A stretch of DNA of 64,000 nt from Saccharicrinis sp965230625 (GCA_965230625.1 CBDDLL010000002.1:620001-684000); one strand, 5' to 3'; positions 53,862 to 63,115 are shown, counted from the stretch's first letter. Notes: generated from the letters alone by a model not told the origin. Numbers and translations: made by a program.

Positions 53862-56750
53862 TTATATAGACTCAATATATTCTAATAAATTATCTCCTTG
53901 GTGTAGTTCTAATTTCTGACGCAGTTTATACCTGTTATTTTCTACTGCACGTGTAGTAATATTCATTAATGAAGCAATATCTTTTGAAGCCATACCCATT
54001 TTGATATAAGCGCATAACTTTTGTTCTCTACTAGTTAAATTTGCATGCCTTTCTCTTAATTTTTGAAAAAATGCTTCGTGCACTTGTCCAAAATGCATTT
54101 CAAATACTTCCCAATTATTTTCGTTATCAATATCTTTATCAATCTTTTTAATAAGACTTCTTACTTTTCGTTCTAATTCATTTTTTTCTGAGATTTTAAG
54201 GATAGTTTTCAATTGAAACTTAATATCTGATAACAAATCATTCTTTTGTATTAAATTAACTGTTGAATTTGCTAATTCTTTTTCTTTATATACCATCTCA
54301 TTCCTTAGCTTCTCATTCCTTAACCTTATCATTTCCTTCTCCGAAGTTAATGCAGTATTTTTTAGCTGTTCTTCTTTTATCCTAAATTCTTCTTGTTGCT
54401 TGCGCTTTTCCTTCTCCCTGCTTAACTCAAGCCTACGACTAAACACATAATATATTAAAACAACAATTACAATAAACAGTACTGCAAAACCTATTTTAGC
54501 TGGATTACTTCTATACCAAGGCGGTAATATTATAAACTTAAACTTTACAGGAGATGCTTCAACTCCAAACCTATTTTTTGCTTTAACTTTAAATATATAC
54601 TCTCCTTCTATTAAATTCGAGAAACTAATAGTATTAGACTTATTCCAATCTGTTGAATAATTATCACTTCCTTCTAATATTGTTGTATATAACAAATCTT
54701 TATCTCCATAATAAGAAGCTGAATAATTTATTTGAAAAGAGTTCTTCCTAAAAACATATTCAGGAATATAAATTTGTTTGTACTTAGAACTGTTAACCTG
54801 ATACTCTAAAGAATCTCCTGCCCCTACAAATGAACGAATATGAGTATTAAATGGAATTTTATAATTTCTATAATCACTAGCAGAATAATGAGCAAAACCA
54901 TCCTCTATACCAAAAAAGACATTGTTTTTATCATCTACATATAAATATTCAAAACCATTAACCAACTTCCTTTCTAGAATTAAAAAGGGGTAAAATATTT
55001 CTTTATAAGACCCATCTTCCATTAACCTATGAACAGTTACTTTACCTTTTGCAAAACTCCAAATATTACCAAATTTATCTTGCGAAATTATTTCTGGAAA
55101 ATCCTTATTTTTAAATAACTCCTCAATTTTAGCATGCCTAGTAACTTTTCCTGAATTATTAATTTCAAAGACTCCATCATTACTTGAATAGGTACATTTC
55201 CCCTCAATTTTTTTCAGAACAATTGGTTTGCTATTTCCTGGAAAATCTGTGATTTTGTAATTCTGATAACTTAATACTTCTGTTAAATCATCATTGAGTT
55301 TTAATTTAAAAACACCCTTATACCCGTGCGAAACCCACAAATTCCCCATTTCATCCCACTCCATATATCGGGATGAGACCGAAAATCCTTTAATAATATT
55401 TCTAAAAAACCACCTTTTACCTTTCTTCTGAAAAGCGATTAATCCTCCATATGTTCCTGATATTAAAAGATCTGGTTTCTTTGGGATTTTAATAAAGTTC
55501 CATACACCATTTACACCTGGAGGTGTAATAACCGAAGCTTTAGAACCTTTAACTTCATATGCACCAAGGTTATGTCCGCACAACAAAACTTCATCATCAC
55601 TATATAAACTCCAAACTTGTCCTTCAGTATTAGAAATTCTCTCAAAATTATTTCTATCTTTTAATGGATCATTAAATCCCTTAACATCTATTTTATATAA
55701 AGCCTGATTTGTACCAAAGTAGTAATTGTTCTTATGATGGCTCATAACATAACCTTTACCAATATTAAAGTAACCTTGCAAAAACGAAATACTGGAATTA
55801 AAACTTACTTTAGCTATACCATTATCCAATCCACACCATATGTGTCCTTCAACATCCACAAACACACCTAAAACCGTATTATTTTTTAAGCCTTTGTCCT
55901 TATCTATTTTCATAAAGACATTACCCGACTTGTCAATCACAATTAAACCTCCCTGGATGGTTCCAAACACAAATAAGTCATCGCTATACTTACATCCACA
56001 AAAAATATTTACCTCTTTTAGCAATGGATTAGCACTTACATTCCATGGAACAACTTTTTGCATATCCCATAAATACAAACCATTGTTCATTGTTCCAATA
56101 ATAATTTTAGAATTAGATAATGCCATTATAGAGGTTACTTCTTTACCTGCTAAAAGTTGCCCGCCCGAAACAGGAAAAGCTTGTTCACCCCTTACTTCCA
56201 TCAATCCCTTTTTTTCGTCCTGTATTATTAATAATTCATTAACTACAAATGACGAAACAAATCTTGATGGCGCTGGAATAATTTTCTGTAACTCATCATG
56301 CATGTAAATACTAAGTCCTTTTTTTGATTGGAAAACGATACGTTCATTCCACTCATGTATATTCCAGATATCTTCTAATTCTTTAAGTTTAGGATCTTTA
56401 ATTAAAGAAGTGTACTTTAATATATTCAACGAATCATAATCAAAATAACCAAATTCATTGTAAGCTCCGGCATATATTTTATCTCCAATACCCTTAACAC
56501 TCCTAACAATATAATTTCCTAAATCTTTATGTACTCTCCAGTTAACTCCGTCAAACTCTAATACACCATCGTTATTAGCAAAATATATAAAACCAACTCT
56601 ACTTTGAGTTACACTCCAGTTTTGGGTTGCTCCATTATACATTCTTCTATTAAAATATTCTATTTCAGGAATACCAAGTTTTTGCACCTGAGCATAAAAA
56701 CAAGATGCAATTAATTCCATTATTAAAATAAAAACGTAGACTTTTTTCAT
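53862..56750 (-). CDS. PUL regulator: beta-propeller sensor, Y_Y_Y domain and LuxR-type HTH
   Basis: A 962-residue membrane regulator. Signal peptide (1-20), a two-component-regulator-type propeller (about 25-680, Reg_prop repeats such as GHIWCGLDNGIAKVSFNSS), a Y_Y_Y domain (about 685-745, LIEGEYIFKVKAKNRFG), a membrane segment (about 750-772, GFAVLFIVIVVLIYYVFSRR), a coiled coil (about 775-845), and a C-terminal LuxR/GerE helix-turn-helix (about 898-960, LTSREQKLCAYIKMGMASKD). It lacks the kinase and receiver modules of hybrid two-component systems, so the signal should pass straight from the periplasmic ligand to a membrane-tethered DNA-binding domain. It is placed to sense laminari-oligosaccharides and switch on susC. 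Confidence 0.88.
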   Translation of the reverse strand: MKKVYVFILIMELIASCFYAQVQKLGIPEIEYFNRRMYNGATQNWSVTQSRVGFIYFANNDGVLEFDGVNWRVHKDLGNYIVRSVKGIGDKIYAGAYNEFGYFDYDSLNILKYTSLIKDPKLKELEDIWNIHEWNERIVFQSKKGLSIYMHDELQKIIPAPSRFVSSFVVNELLIIQDEKKGLMEVRGEQAFPVSGGQLLAGKEVTSIMALSNSKIIIGTMNNGLYLWDMQKVVPWNVSANPLLKEVNIFCGCKYSDDLFVFGTIQGGLIVIDKSGNVFMKIDKDKGLKNNTVLGVFVDVEGHIWCGLDNGIAKVSFNSSISFLQGYFNIGKGYVMSHHKNNYYFGTNQALYKIDVKGFNDPLKDRNNFERISNTEGQVWSLYSDDEVLLCGHNLGAYEVKGSKASVITPPGVNGVWNFIKIPKKPDLLISGTYGGLIAFQKKGKRWFFRNIIKGFSVSSRYMEWDEMGNLWVSHGYKGVFKLKLNDDLTEVLSYQNYKITDFPGNSKPIVLKKIEGKCTYSSNDGVFEINNSGKVTRHAKIEELFKNKDFPEIISQDKFGNIWSFAKGKVTVHRLMEDGSYKEIFYPFLILERKLVNGFEYLYVDDKNNVFFGIEDGFAHYSASDYRNYKIPFNTHIRSFVGAGDSLEYQVNSSKYKQIYIPEYVFRKNSFQINYSASYYGDKDLLYTTILEGSDNYSTDWNKSNTISFSNLIEGEYIFKVKAKNRFGVEASPVKFKFIILPPWYRSNPAKIGFAVLFIVIVVLIYYVFSRRLELSREKEKRKQQEEFRIKEEQLKNTALTSEKEMIRLRNEKLRNEMVYKEKELANSTVNLIQKNDLLSDIKFQLKTILKISEKNELERKVRSLIKKIDKDIDNENNWEVFEMHFGQVHEAFFQKLRERHANLTSREQKLCAYIKMGMASKDIASLMNITTRAVENNRYKLRQKLELHQGDNLLEYIESI

Positions 56751-56930
56751 TAAATCAAATTAGAGTTCTAGCTATCCTAAATTATTAAAATAACTGCAAT
56801 TGTAGAGAATGATGTTGATAATATAAATGTAAATATAATTAATGATTCAAAATTGATATATTCGTGATACAAATGAAGTGGTATAAAAATATACTTAAAT
56901 TTGAAAATCAAAACTGGTAAAATTGACGGA

Positions 56931-59135
56931 ATGAATATTTCAGATATAAAAAGACAACAAGAGGTTATTGAGCAAGCTTTAACAGAAAAGAGAATTAAAG
57001 ATGCATTGTCTTTATTAGGAAAATTAACTAGATCTAACCATGGAGCTAATTTAATTGACGAACAATATAATTTAGAGTTTACCTATAAAAGTATGCTCAA
57101 ATATACTGTTGAAGGAGTTAATGACCCTGAGCGCCAAAAGGTTTATAACAATATTTTAACTTCATGTTATCAATTATCAGACGATCTGTTCACTTCCATA
57201 CTTAACAACCAGTCTTCCAGTATATTTTATGAAACCCGAAGAAGTATTGGATCAGATATTAGCTCCAATTTAACTCAAATTATTGAGAAGTTTTATAGTG
57301 AGCTAACTCAGAAACACATGACAGAACAAGCTGGTATACACAGCAATGACAATAATCACACCTCTACATTGTTATTTAATATTCTCTGGGTTTCACCGAC
57401 GCTTACAAACGAAGCCTCTGAAGCAATCAAAAATTTAATTCAAAATGAATCAGTACCTTTTGGTTACAGAAGTATTTTTGTTTCTGCACTTACAATTGGT
57501 ACCCTTAAAGAATTCAACCTTAGCAAAATTCTTATATTATTTGATTTAATTAATGATCCTGAAACTGAAGTTAGTCAACGTGCAATTACTGGCATATTAC
57601 TAATTTTATTTAAATACGATGATCGAATAAAATTATACTCCGAAATAACCTCAAGACTAAGTTTAGCATTAGATAATAAAGAATTATTAAATAATATAGT
57701 AACAATAGCCGTACACTTAATTCGAACAAGAGAAACTGAGAAAATTTCGAAAAAGCTAACAGATGAGATAATTCCCGAAGTAGTAAAAATGAAACCCAAT
57801 TTGAGAAATAAATTAGATCTGGATAATATGTTGGGTGAAAAATTTAACGAAGGTGAAAATCCTGAATGGGAGGATTTTTTTAAAGACTCGCCTGATTTAA
57901 TGAATAAACTCGAAGAGATAACCGAGTTACAGATGGAAGGAGCTGATGTATTTTTAAATACTTTTAAAATGCTTAAGCACTTTAGCTTTTTTAACACATT
58001 AAGCAATTGGTTATTACCATTTTATTTAGATAACCAAGAATTAAAATTAGTATTAAAAGATGATTCTAGTATATTCTCATCAAAATCCATTCAGGAAAGC
58101 CTTGCCAATTCAAGCTTTCTTTGTAATTCCGACAAATATTCTTTGTTCTTAAGCATCCCTCACATGCCCAAATTTCAAAAAGATATGATGGGCAATATGC
58201 TACAACAACAACTTGAACAAATGGAGGATATAGAGAAAGACGAAAAACTACTTAATTCAGGTAAAGATAAGTCAATTATTTCCAACAGATATATTCAAGA
58301 TTTATATCGTTTCTATAAACTACACCCGCAACATCCGCAATTTGAAGATGTATTTTCGTGGCGAATGGATTTTCACAATAAGTGGTTTTTTAATCAAATG
58401 GTTAAAAACGACACACAATTGAGACAAATTGCAGAATTCTTCTTTAAAAAAGAATATTATCAAGAAGCCTCGGAAGTATTTGAAATTATAGAGAAACAAG
58501 AAGGTGAAAACATAGAGGTAATACAAAAAAGAGGATACTGTCAGCAACAATTAAAAAACTACAACAAAGCATTAAATGAATACTTAAAAGCTGACATATT
58601 AAAGCCTGAACAAATATGGACCACCAAAAAGATAGCGCTTATGTACAAACTTTTAAAAATGCCGGATAAAGCGCTTGAATATTACCATATAGCAGAAAAA
58701 TTAAGACCCGAAGACTTACATACTCAGGCCTCTATTGGCCATTGCCATTTAGACCTAAAAGACTATTCTCAAGCTTTAAAATACTATTTTAAAGTTGAGT
58801 ATTTAGATCAATCCAATACTAAAGTTTGGAGACCTATCGCGTGGTGTTCTTTTGTTGTTGGTAATTTAGATCAGGCTGAAAAATATTATCAAAAACTTTT
58901 AATATCAAGTTCAGGAAAGCATGATTTAATAAACATTGGACATGTTTTTTGGTGTAAAAACAATCGAAAAGAAGCGCTTAAATTTTATCAAAAGGCTATT
59001 CTCCAAATGAACAACAACATTAACGAGTTTTTTGATACTCTTAACGAAGACGCCCCTGTTCTTATTAAAAATGGTATTAATGAACAAGACATTCCAATAA
59101 TGATGGATCAATTAAAATACATTTTGGAGGAATAA
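56931..59135 (+). CDS. TPR-repeat protein of unknown function
   Basis: A 734-residue cytosolic protein. The start is the ATG at 56931 (MNISDIKRQQEVIEQAL); an upstream TTG at 56901 is less likely. Residues about 1-500 are helical with no recognised domain, with a notable hydrophobic-poor stretch QMEDIEKDEKLLNSGKDKS; residues about 505-690 hold five or more TPR units (YYQEASEVFEIIEKQEGENI, NYNKALNEYLKADILKPEQI, PDKALEYYHIAEKLRPEDLH, DYSQALKYYFKVEYLDQSNT). It precedes the DUF3859 gene by only 3 bp and so probably forms an operon with it. Role unknown. Confidence 0.72.
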   Translation: MNISDIKRQQEVIEQALTEKRIKDALSLLGKLTRSNHGANLIDEQYNLEFTYKSMLKYTVEGVNDPERQKVYNNILTSCYQLSDDLFTSILNNQSSSIFYETRRSIGSDISSNLTQIIEKFYSELTQKHMTEQAGIHSNDNNHTSTLLFNILWVSPTLTNEASEAIKNLIQNESVPFGYRSIFVSALTIGTLKEFNLSKILILFDLINDPETEVSQRAITGILLILFKYDDRIKLYSEITSRLSLALDNKELLNNIVTIAVHLIRTRETEKISKKLTDEIIPEVVKMKPNLRNKLDLDNMLGEKFNEGENPEWEDFFKDSPDLMNKLEEITELQMEGADVFLNTFKMLKHFSFFNTLSNWLLPFYLDNQELKLVLKDDSSIFSSKSIQESLANSSFLCNSDKYSLFLSIPHMPKFQKDMMGNMLQQQLEQMEDIEKDEKLLNSGKDKSIISNRYIQDLYRFYKLHPQHPQFEDVFSWRMDFHNKWFFNQMVKNDTQLRQIAEFFFKKEYYQEASEVFEIIEKQEGENIEVIQKRGYCQQQLKNYNKALNEYLKADILKPEQIWTTKKIALMYKLLKMPDKALEYYHIAEKLRPEDLHTQASIGHCHLDLKDYSQALKYYFKVEYLDQSNTKVWRPIAWCSFVVGNLDQAEKYYQKLLISSSGKHDLINIGHVFWCKNNRKEALKFYQKAILQMNNNINEFFDTLNEDAPVLIKNGINEQDIPIMMDQLKYILEE

Positions 59136-59138
59136 AAA

Positions 59139-59528
59139 ATGGCTAAAAAGAAAATTGATTCGGAATTATATAGTTATGGTATTTATTCGAACTGGGATCG
59201 TAATTCAAAGGAGTTACCAAAGCTTAAAAAAATTACGACAGAAATCCCATTGCAATTAGATATTGAGTTTGGTTATGTTGTAAAAATAAAAGGAGCTAAG
59301 GGCAAAAGAATTCAATTTGAAATTGATCACCCGCCCTTTCCTGATAAGAATGGAAGACCTACTCCACCATTCACTGGTGAGTACTTTGTTAAGTCAAATG
59401 ACTATGAATTTTTCCTGGGAGATACTATTTGGCTCCCTTTACATAATAAAAAGGGCGAATGGAAATTAACTACATGGTTAGATGATAAGATACTATTCCA
59501 AAAATCTCTGTATGTAAAAGAATTATAA
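59139..59528 (+). CDS. DUF3859-like small protein
   Basis: A 129-residue soluble protein, mainly beta, starting MAKKKIDSELYSYGIYSNWD. The blocks EFGYVVKIKGAKGKRIQFEI, DHPPFPDKNGRP and GEWKLTTWLDDKILFQKS are those of the DUF3859 family, a beta-sandwich of unknown role. It begins 3 bp after the TPR gene's stop, which suggests translational coupling and a shared function. Confidence 0.75.
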   Translation: MAKKKIDSELYSYGIYSNWDRNSKELPKLKKITTEIPLQLDIEFGYVVKIKGAKGKRIQFEIDHPPFPDKNGRPTPPFTGEYFVKSNDYEFFLGDTIWLPLHNKKGEWKLTTWLDDKILFQKSLYVKEL

Positions 59529-59538
59529 CTAAATTAAA

Positions 59539-59691
59539 CTAGTTTAGCACCACAGTAATCAAGAAAAAAGTAAACCCTAACAATGCAATTACCAAAAAAA
59601 CCTCAATCACAAAAAACCAAAAAATCTTCCTCTTCAACCTTACGGTATTATCCTCCGTCTTCCTAAACATTTCCTTAATCTTTAATTTCAT
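59539..59691 (-). CDS. Possible small single-pass membrane protein
   Basis: A 50-residue ORF from ATG at 59689-59691: MKLKIKEMFRKTEDNTVRLK, then a hydrophobic stretch (WFFVIEVFLVIALLGFTFFLITVV) and LN. Positive charges before one membrane helix give an inside-N topology. It converges on the DUF3859 gene with only 10 bp between stop codons. No strong ribosome site was seen. Confidence 0.5.
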   Translation of the reverse strand: MKLKIKEMFRKTEDNTVRLKRKIFWFFVIEVFLVIALLGFTFFLITVVLN

Positions 59692-59804
59692 AAAATCCGA
59701 AAACAATCTCTACTGGTAGAACATCAACTCAATCATTATATTATGATTAATTATTACATTTAAATAAAATGTTAAATTAATTTCCCCCTCTGTTTTATAA
59801 TCAC

Positions 59805-59812
59805 TAAATTTG
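59805..59812 (+). promoter_or_regulatory. Possible -7 box in the leader region of the GH13-like gene
   Basis: TAAATTTG fits TAnnTTTG. It lies 245 bp before the GH13-like start and only 12 bp before a 20-codon Lys-rich ORF (59825-59887). Confidence 0.3.
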
Positions 59813-59824
59813 TTTGCCCTTTAA

Positions 59825-59887
59825 ATGATTAAAAAACGTTTTAAATCTATTAAAAAAACAATCTCCTCACAAGTTAAAAAAGCTTAA
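59825..59887 (+). other. Very short Lys-rich ORF (20 codons)
   Basis: ATG ATT AAA AAA CGT to GCT TAA encodes a 20-residue peptide MIKKRFKSIKKTISSQVKKA with eight Lys/Arg and amphipathic spacing. It follows a possible -7 box, but so short a frame may arise by chance in A-rich DNA. Confidence 0.2.
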
Positions 59888-60056
59888 TGACAGATTTATA
59901 CCGTATATTTGAACGATTTTTATAGTGTTTTACCTTTTTTCACAAAAATATTGTGAATTTCACTTTTATACATCATTTGAAATATTGGCTTAAACTTTGC
60001 TTAAATTCTTAATCAAGGTAATTTTAATCAACTATTACTCTATGCAAGAAGCTTGT

Positions 60057-61883
60057 ATGAACAACAAACTAAAACTTAACATATTAATCCATACTTTATT
60101 TTTTCTATTATTCACTCAAAGTTATGGTAAAGACATAATTAAAAACTATGAACCTAAAAACTGGTGGATAGGAATGAATTACAACAACATTCTAATATCT
60201 GCCACGGGAACAAACTTAGATGAATCAAGTATTAGTATTAATTACCCTGGTGTTAAGTTTAATAAAATAGTTTCTACTAAAGATCCAAATACTGTCTTTA
60301 TTGATATTGAAATACGAAAAAGTGCACTACCAGGAAACGTACCAATTAAAATTTATCTATCAGGAAAACTTCAACAAACTATATATTTAGAACTTACTCA
60401 TAAAGAAAAAAATTATGCACCTAACAACTTAACCTCTTCTGATGTAATTTACCAAGTAGTTGTAGATAGATTTTCAAATGGTCAAACAAATAATGATAAC
60501 GTAAACAGTTATTTTGAAAAACCAAATTACAATTCTCCTTCAGGAAGGCATGGTGGAGACCTTGCCGGATTAATTAACAAAATTGACTACATTAAGTCTG
60601 TTGGCGCTACAGCAATTGAAGTTTCACCTCTTTATGAAAGCAATCAAGTTTCGCGTTCGTATTACCAGGATGCGATTACCAATCATTTTAAATTGGATAA
60701 GAGGCTTGGAGCCTTTTCTGATATTAAAAAACTTATTTATGAGTGCAAATCCCAAAATATTAAGTATATACAAACTCTAGTTCTTCATCAAACAAGTTTT
60801 AACCATAATCTATTTGGGAAAAAGCTCTTTAATCAATGGATTTTTGATCCATCGAAAAAGTCATTTAATAAAGAATCCAATTACTTCCAATCTGATCCTT
60901 ATGCGGATAAAAGCAAACTTGAAAATAAGTTTTATAAAATCAATCAATTTGCTCAATTGATAAATCAAGAGTCTTTGATTTCTTCTAAATATTTAATTCA
61001 AAATACAATATGGTGGATAGAAAAATGCAAACCTGACGGTATAAAAATCGAAAATACTGAATATAACACCATAAGTTTTTTAAGTAAACTCATTCAATTT
61101 TTATCATCTGAATACCCCGATTTACAAATAATTACAGACATAAACACTAACCAAAGTGATCGCTTGGCACATATTTCTAAGCAGTTGCAAAACAAAAATT
61201 CTATTTTGAACTATGATTATCCTTTATTTCACTCTTTAGAAAATGCTTTTTCCGAATTCGTTAAAGCAGAAGAGGGAATAAGTTTTCTATATCAAACAAT
61301 GGGTGATGACTTTAATTATGATATACCTAAAAACCAAATTGTTTTTTTAGACAACAATAACTCTTCTAGATTTTTTAACCTTGCCGAAAAGGATTTTGAC
61401 ACTGCAAAAATGCTATTTACATTTATGGCAACTTCCAGAGGCATACCATCTTTTATGTATGGAAGCGAAATACTACTTGAAGGTTCTATAAGAAGAGGCC
61501 CGGGATATGTAAGAGCTGATTTTCCAGCAAGCTTGGATCTAAATTCTCCAGACAACTCGTTAAATTTTAAACAAAAACAATTTGCTTCATTCGCAACCAG
61601 CATGTTAAAATGGAGATCTCAAAACTCGGTAATTCATTCTGGAAAAACTATGCATTTTATTCCTACAGCTGGAGTATATGGTATGTTAAGATATAATAAT
61701 AACAAAAATGTACTTATTCTATATAATAATACAAGGAATCTGCAAAAGGTGAACATATTAGACTGCTCTTCTTATTTTAAAGATTTTTCGAATGGTAAAA
61801 ATCCTTTAACCAATGCATCTTACGATGATTTAAATAATATAATAATAGAACCCAAAGCTGCCATTATTGTTGATTTACAATAA
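60057..61883 (+). CDS. Secreted GH13 amylase-like protein with replaced catalytic residues
   Basis: A 608-residue exported protein; the ATG at 60057 gives a clean signal peptide (LNILIHTLFFLLFTQSYG). It follows the layout of Bacteroidota cyclomaltodextrinase-type GH13 proteins: an N-terminal Ig-like domain (about 25-130), a (beta/alpha)8 barrel from DVIYQVVVDRFSNGQTNNDN through RHGGDLAGLINKIDYIKSVGAT, and a C-terminal beta domain. But every catalytic position is changed: the region I D-x-x-x-x-N-H block reads QTLVLHQTSFNH, the nucleophile in G-x-R-x-D is E332 (PDGIKIEN), the acid/base Glu is replaced near D361 (QIITDIN), and the region IV N-H-D block is N433-N434-N435 (FLDNNNSSRF). It is therefore most likely a binding or regulatory protein with a dead active site. 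Confidence 0.82.
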   Translation: MNNKLKLNILIHTLFFLLFTQSYGKDIIKNYEPKNWWIGMNYNNILISATGTNLDESSISINYPGVKFNKIVSTKDPNTVFIDIEIRKSALPGNVPIKIYLSGKLQQTIYLELTHKEKNYAPNNLTSSDVIYQVVVDRFSNGQTNNDNVNSYFEKPNYNSPSGRHGGDLAGLINKIDYIKSVGATAIEVSPLYESNQVSRSYYQDAITNHFKLDKRLGAFSDIKKLIYECKSQNIKYIQTLVLHQTSFNHNLFGKKLFNQWIFDPSKKSFNKESNYFQSDPYADKSKLENKFYKINQFAQLINQESLISSKYLIQNTIWWIEKCKPDGIKIENTEYNTISFLSKLIQFLSSEYPDLQIITDINTNQSDRLAHISKQLQNKNSILNYDYPLFHSLENAFSEFVKAEEGISFLYQTMGDDFNYDIPKNQIVFLDNNNSSRFFNLAEKDFDTAKMLFTFMATSRGIPSFMYGSEILLEGSIRRGPGYVRADFPASLDLNSPDNSLNFKQKQFASFATSMLKWRSQNSVIHSGKTMHFIPTAGVYGMLRYNNNKNVLILYNNTRNLQKVNILDCSSYFKDFSNGKNPLTNASYDDLNNIIIEPKAAIIVDLQ

Positions 61884-62019
61884 TTATCTATTGGAATATC
61901 CATATACTAAATCCTGATATAATAGTAGAATAAATTAATACTTCTATCTAGTCTCGTTATAATAAACTAATTTAAATAGTAAATTTAATACACATAAAAA
62001 ACTGATAAAACTTTATCCA

Positions 62020-62667
62020 ATGAAAAAAATAGCTGTAATTCTTTCTGGAAGTGGTGTATTTGATGGATCCGAAATTCACGAAGCTACATTAAGTTTATTA
62101 GCCATCGCTAAAAACAATGCCCAATACGAATGTTTTGCCCCTGATATTGAACAGCATCATGTAATTAATCATATTACAGGTAAAGAAATGAATGATAAAA
62201 GAAATGTTTTAATTGAATCTGCCAGAATTGCAAGGGGCAAGATTAATCCGCTTAATTTACTTAATGAGAAAAATTTTGATGCGCTAGTTTTACCTGGTGG
62301 TTTTGGAGCAGCTAAAAACCTTTCTGATTTTGCCTTTAAAGGACAAGAGTTAGAAATTAACAATGAAGTTTCTAAAGTAATTTCAAGTTTTCACTCAAAT
62401 AACAAACCTATTGCAGCATTATGTATTTCTCCTGTTATTTTAGCTAAATTAATTCCTGATTGTAAAGTTACCATTGGCTCCGACGAAGCTACTATTAAAG
62501 CTATTGAATTTATGGGTGCAACGCACCAAGCAACTACACATGGCGAAGTATTATTTGATGAAAAAAACAAGATAATTACAACTCCTTGTTATATGTTAGA
62601 TGCTAATATCACACAAATTGAAACTGGAGTAAATAATGCTATTAATAAATTAATTGATTTTACTTAA
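62020..62667 (+). CDS. elbB: ElbB-type DJ-1/PfpI glyoxalase
   Basis: A 215-residue class I glutamine-amidotransferase-like protein of the ElbB group. The start MKKIAVILSGSGVFDGSEIHEA and the nucleophile-elbow sequence AALCISPVILAKL (Cys after A-L) are typical, as are ALVLPGGFGAAKNLSDFA and TTPCYMLDANI. ElbB has glyoxalase III-like activity in other bacteria and has been linked to isoprenoid synthesis; its physiological role is not firm. Monocistronic. Confidence 0.92.
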   Translation: MKKIAVILSGSGVFDGSEIHEATLSLLAIAKNNAQYECFAPDIEQHHVINHITGKEMNDKRNVLIESARIARGKINPLNLLNEKNFDALVLPGGFGAAKNLSDFAFKGQELEINNEVSKVISSFHSNNKPIAALCISPVILAKLIPDCKVTIGSDEATIKAIEFMGATHQATTHGEVLFDEKNKIITTPCYMLDANITQIETGVNNAINKLIDFT

Positions 62668-62696
62668 TTATAGCCAACTACACGATAATTTTTTAA

Positions 62697-62736
62697 TACC
62701 ACAACAGTTTTATTTCAAATTTCTCCTGTTGTGGTA
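62697..62736 (+). terminator. Possible terminator after elbB
   Basis: TACCACAACAG and CTGTTGTGGTA form a perfect 11-bp stem with an 18-nt loop 30 bp after the stop codon. It lacks a proper T run on either side, so it may be an RNA-stabilising hairpin or a weak terminator. Confidence 0.45.
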
Positions 62737-62782
62737 ATATTAAATTCTCTAATCTTGTAAATAGGTTAAAATTAATACTGAG

Positions 62783-62908
62783 TTATCGCGCTAAAAGTGC
62801 TATCAAGGTAATTCCCACTATTAAATACTGAAAAAATAGAACCATTTGTGGAAATTCAACTTTTTTTAAATTGATTTTAGAAAGGGTGTTTGATATAAGC
62901 TTTTCCAT
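62783..62908 (-). CDS. Possible small membrane protein
   Basis: A 41-residue ORF from ATG at 62906-62908: MEKLISNTLSKINLKKVEFP then FPQMVLFFQYLIVGITLIALLAR. It has one membrane helix after a charged amphipathic start. It is isolated in a 450-bp gap between elbB and the response regulator, on the opposite strand. Real small membrane proteins of this size occur, but a chance ORF cannot be excluded. Confidence 0.4.
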   Translation of the reverse strand: MEKLISNTLSKINLKKVEFPQMVLFFQYLIVGITLIALLAR

Positions 62909-63115
62909 GATTTTTTATTAAGTTTTTTGGGTAACCGTGCAAAGATCATTAAAAAATTATTTAGTTCAATATATTATTTATTCGACTTAGTGAAACAATA
63001 GTTTTTTCAAATGAAATGCCTACTTTTACAAATGAAGTACTATTATTGTAACAATATTAATTTTTTGATGTATCATTATAACATCGGAAAACTTTAATAA
63101 ATTATAGGTAAGAAT

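Noticed and set aside
55840..56307. 155-codon ORF opposite the PUL regulator
   Set aside because: Antisense to propeller repeats of the regulator; the product is low-complexity Pro/Ser/Thr sequence without family features.
57575..58006. 143-codon antisense ORF inside the TPR gene
   Set aside because: Ser/Leu/Ile-rich shadow translation opposite a well-supported frame; no start signal and no known motif.
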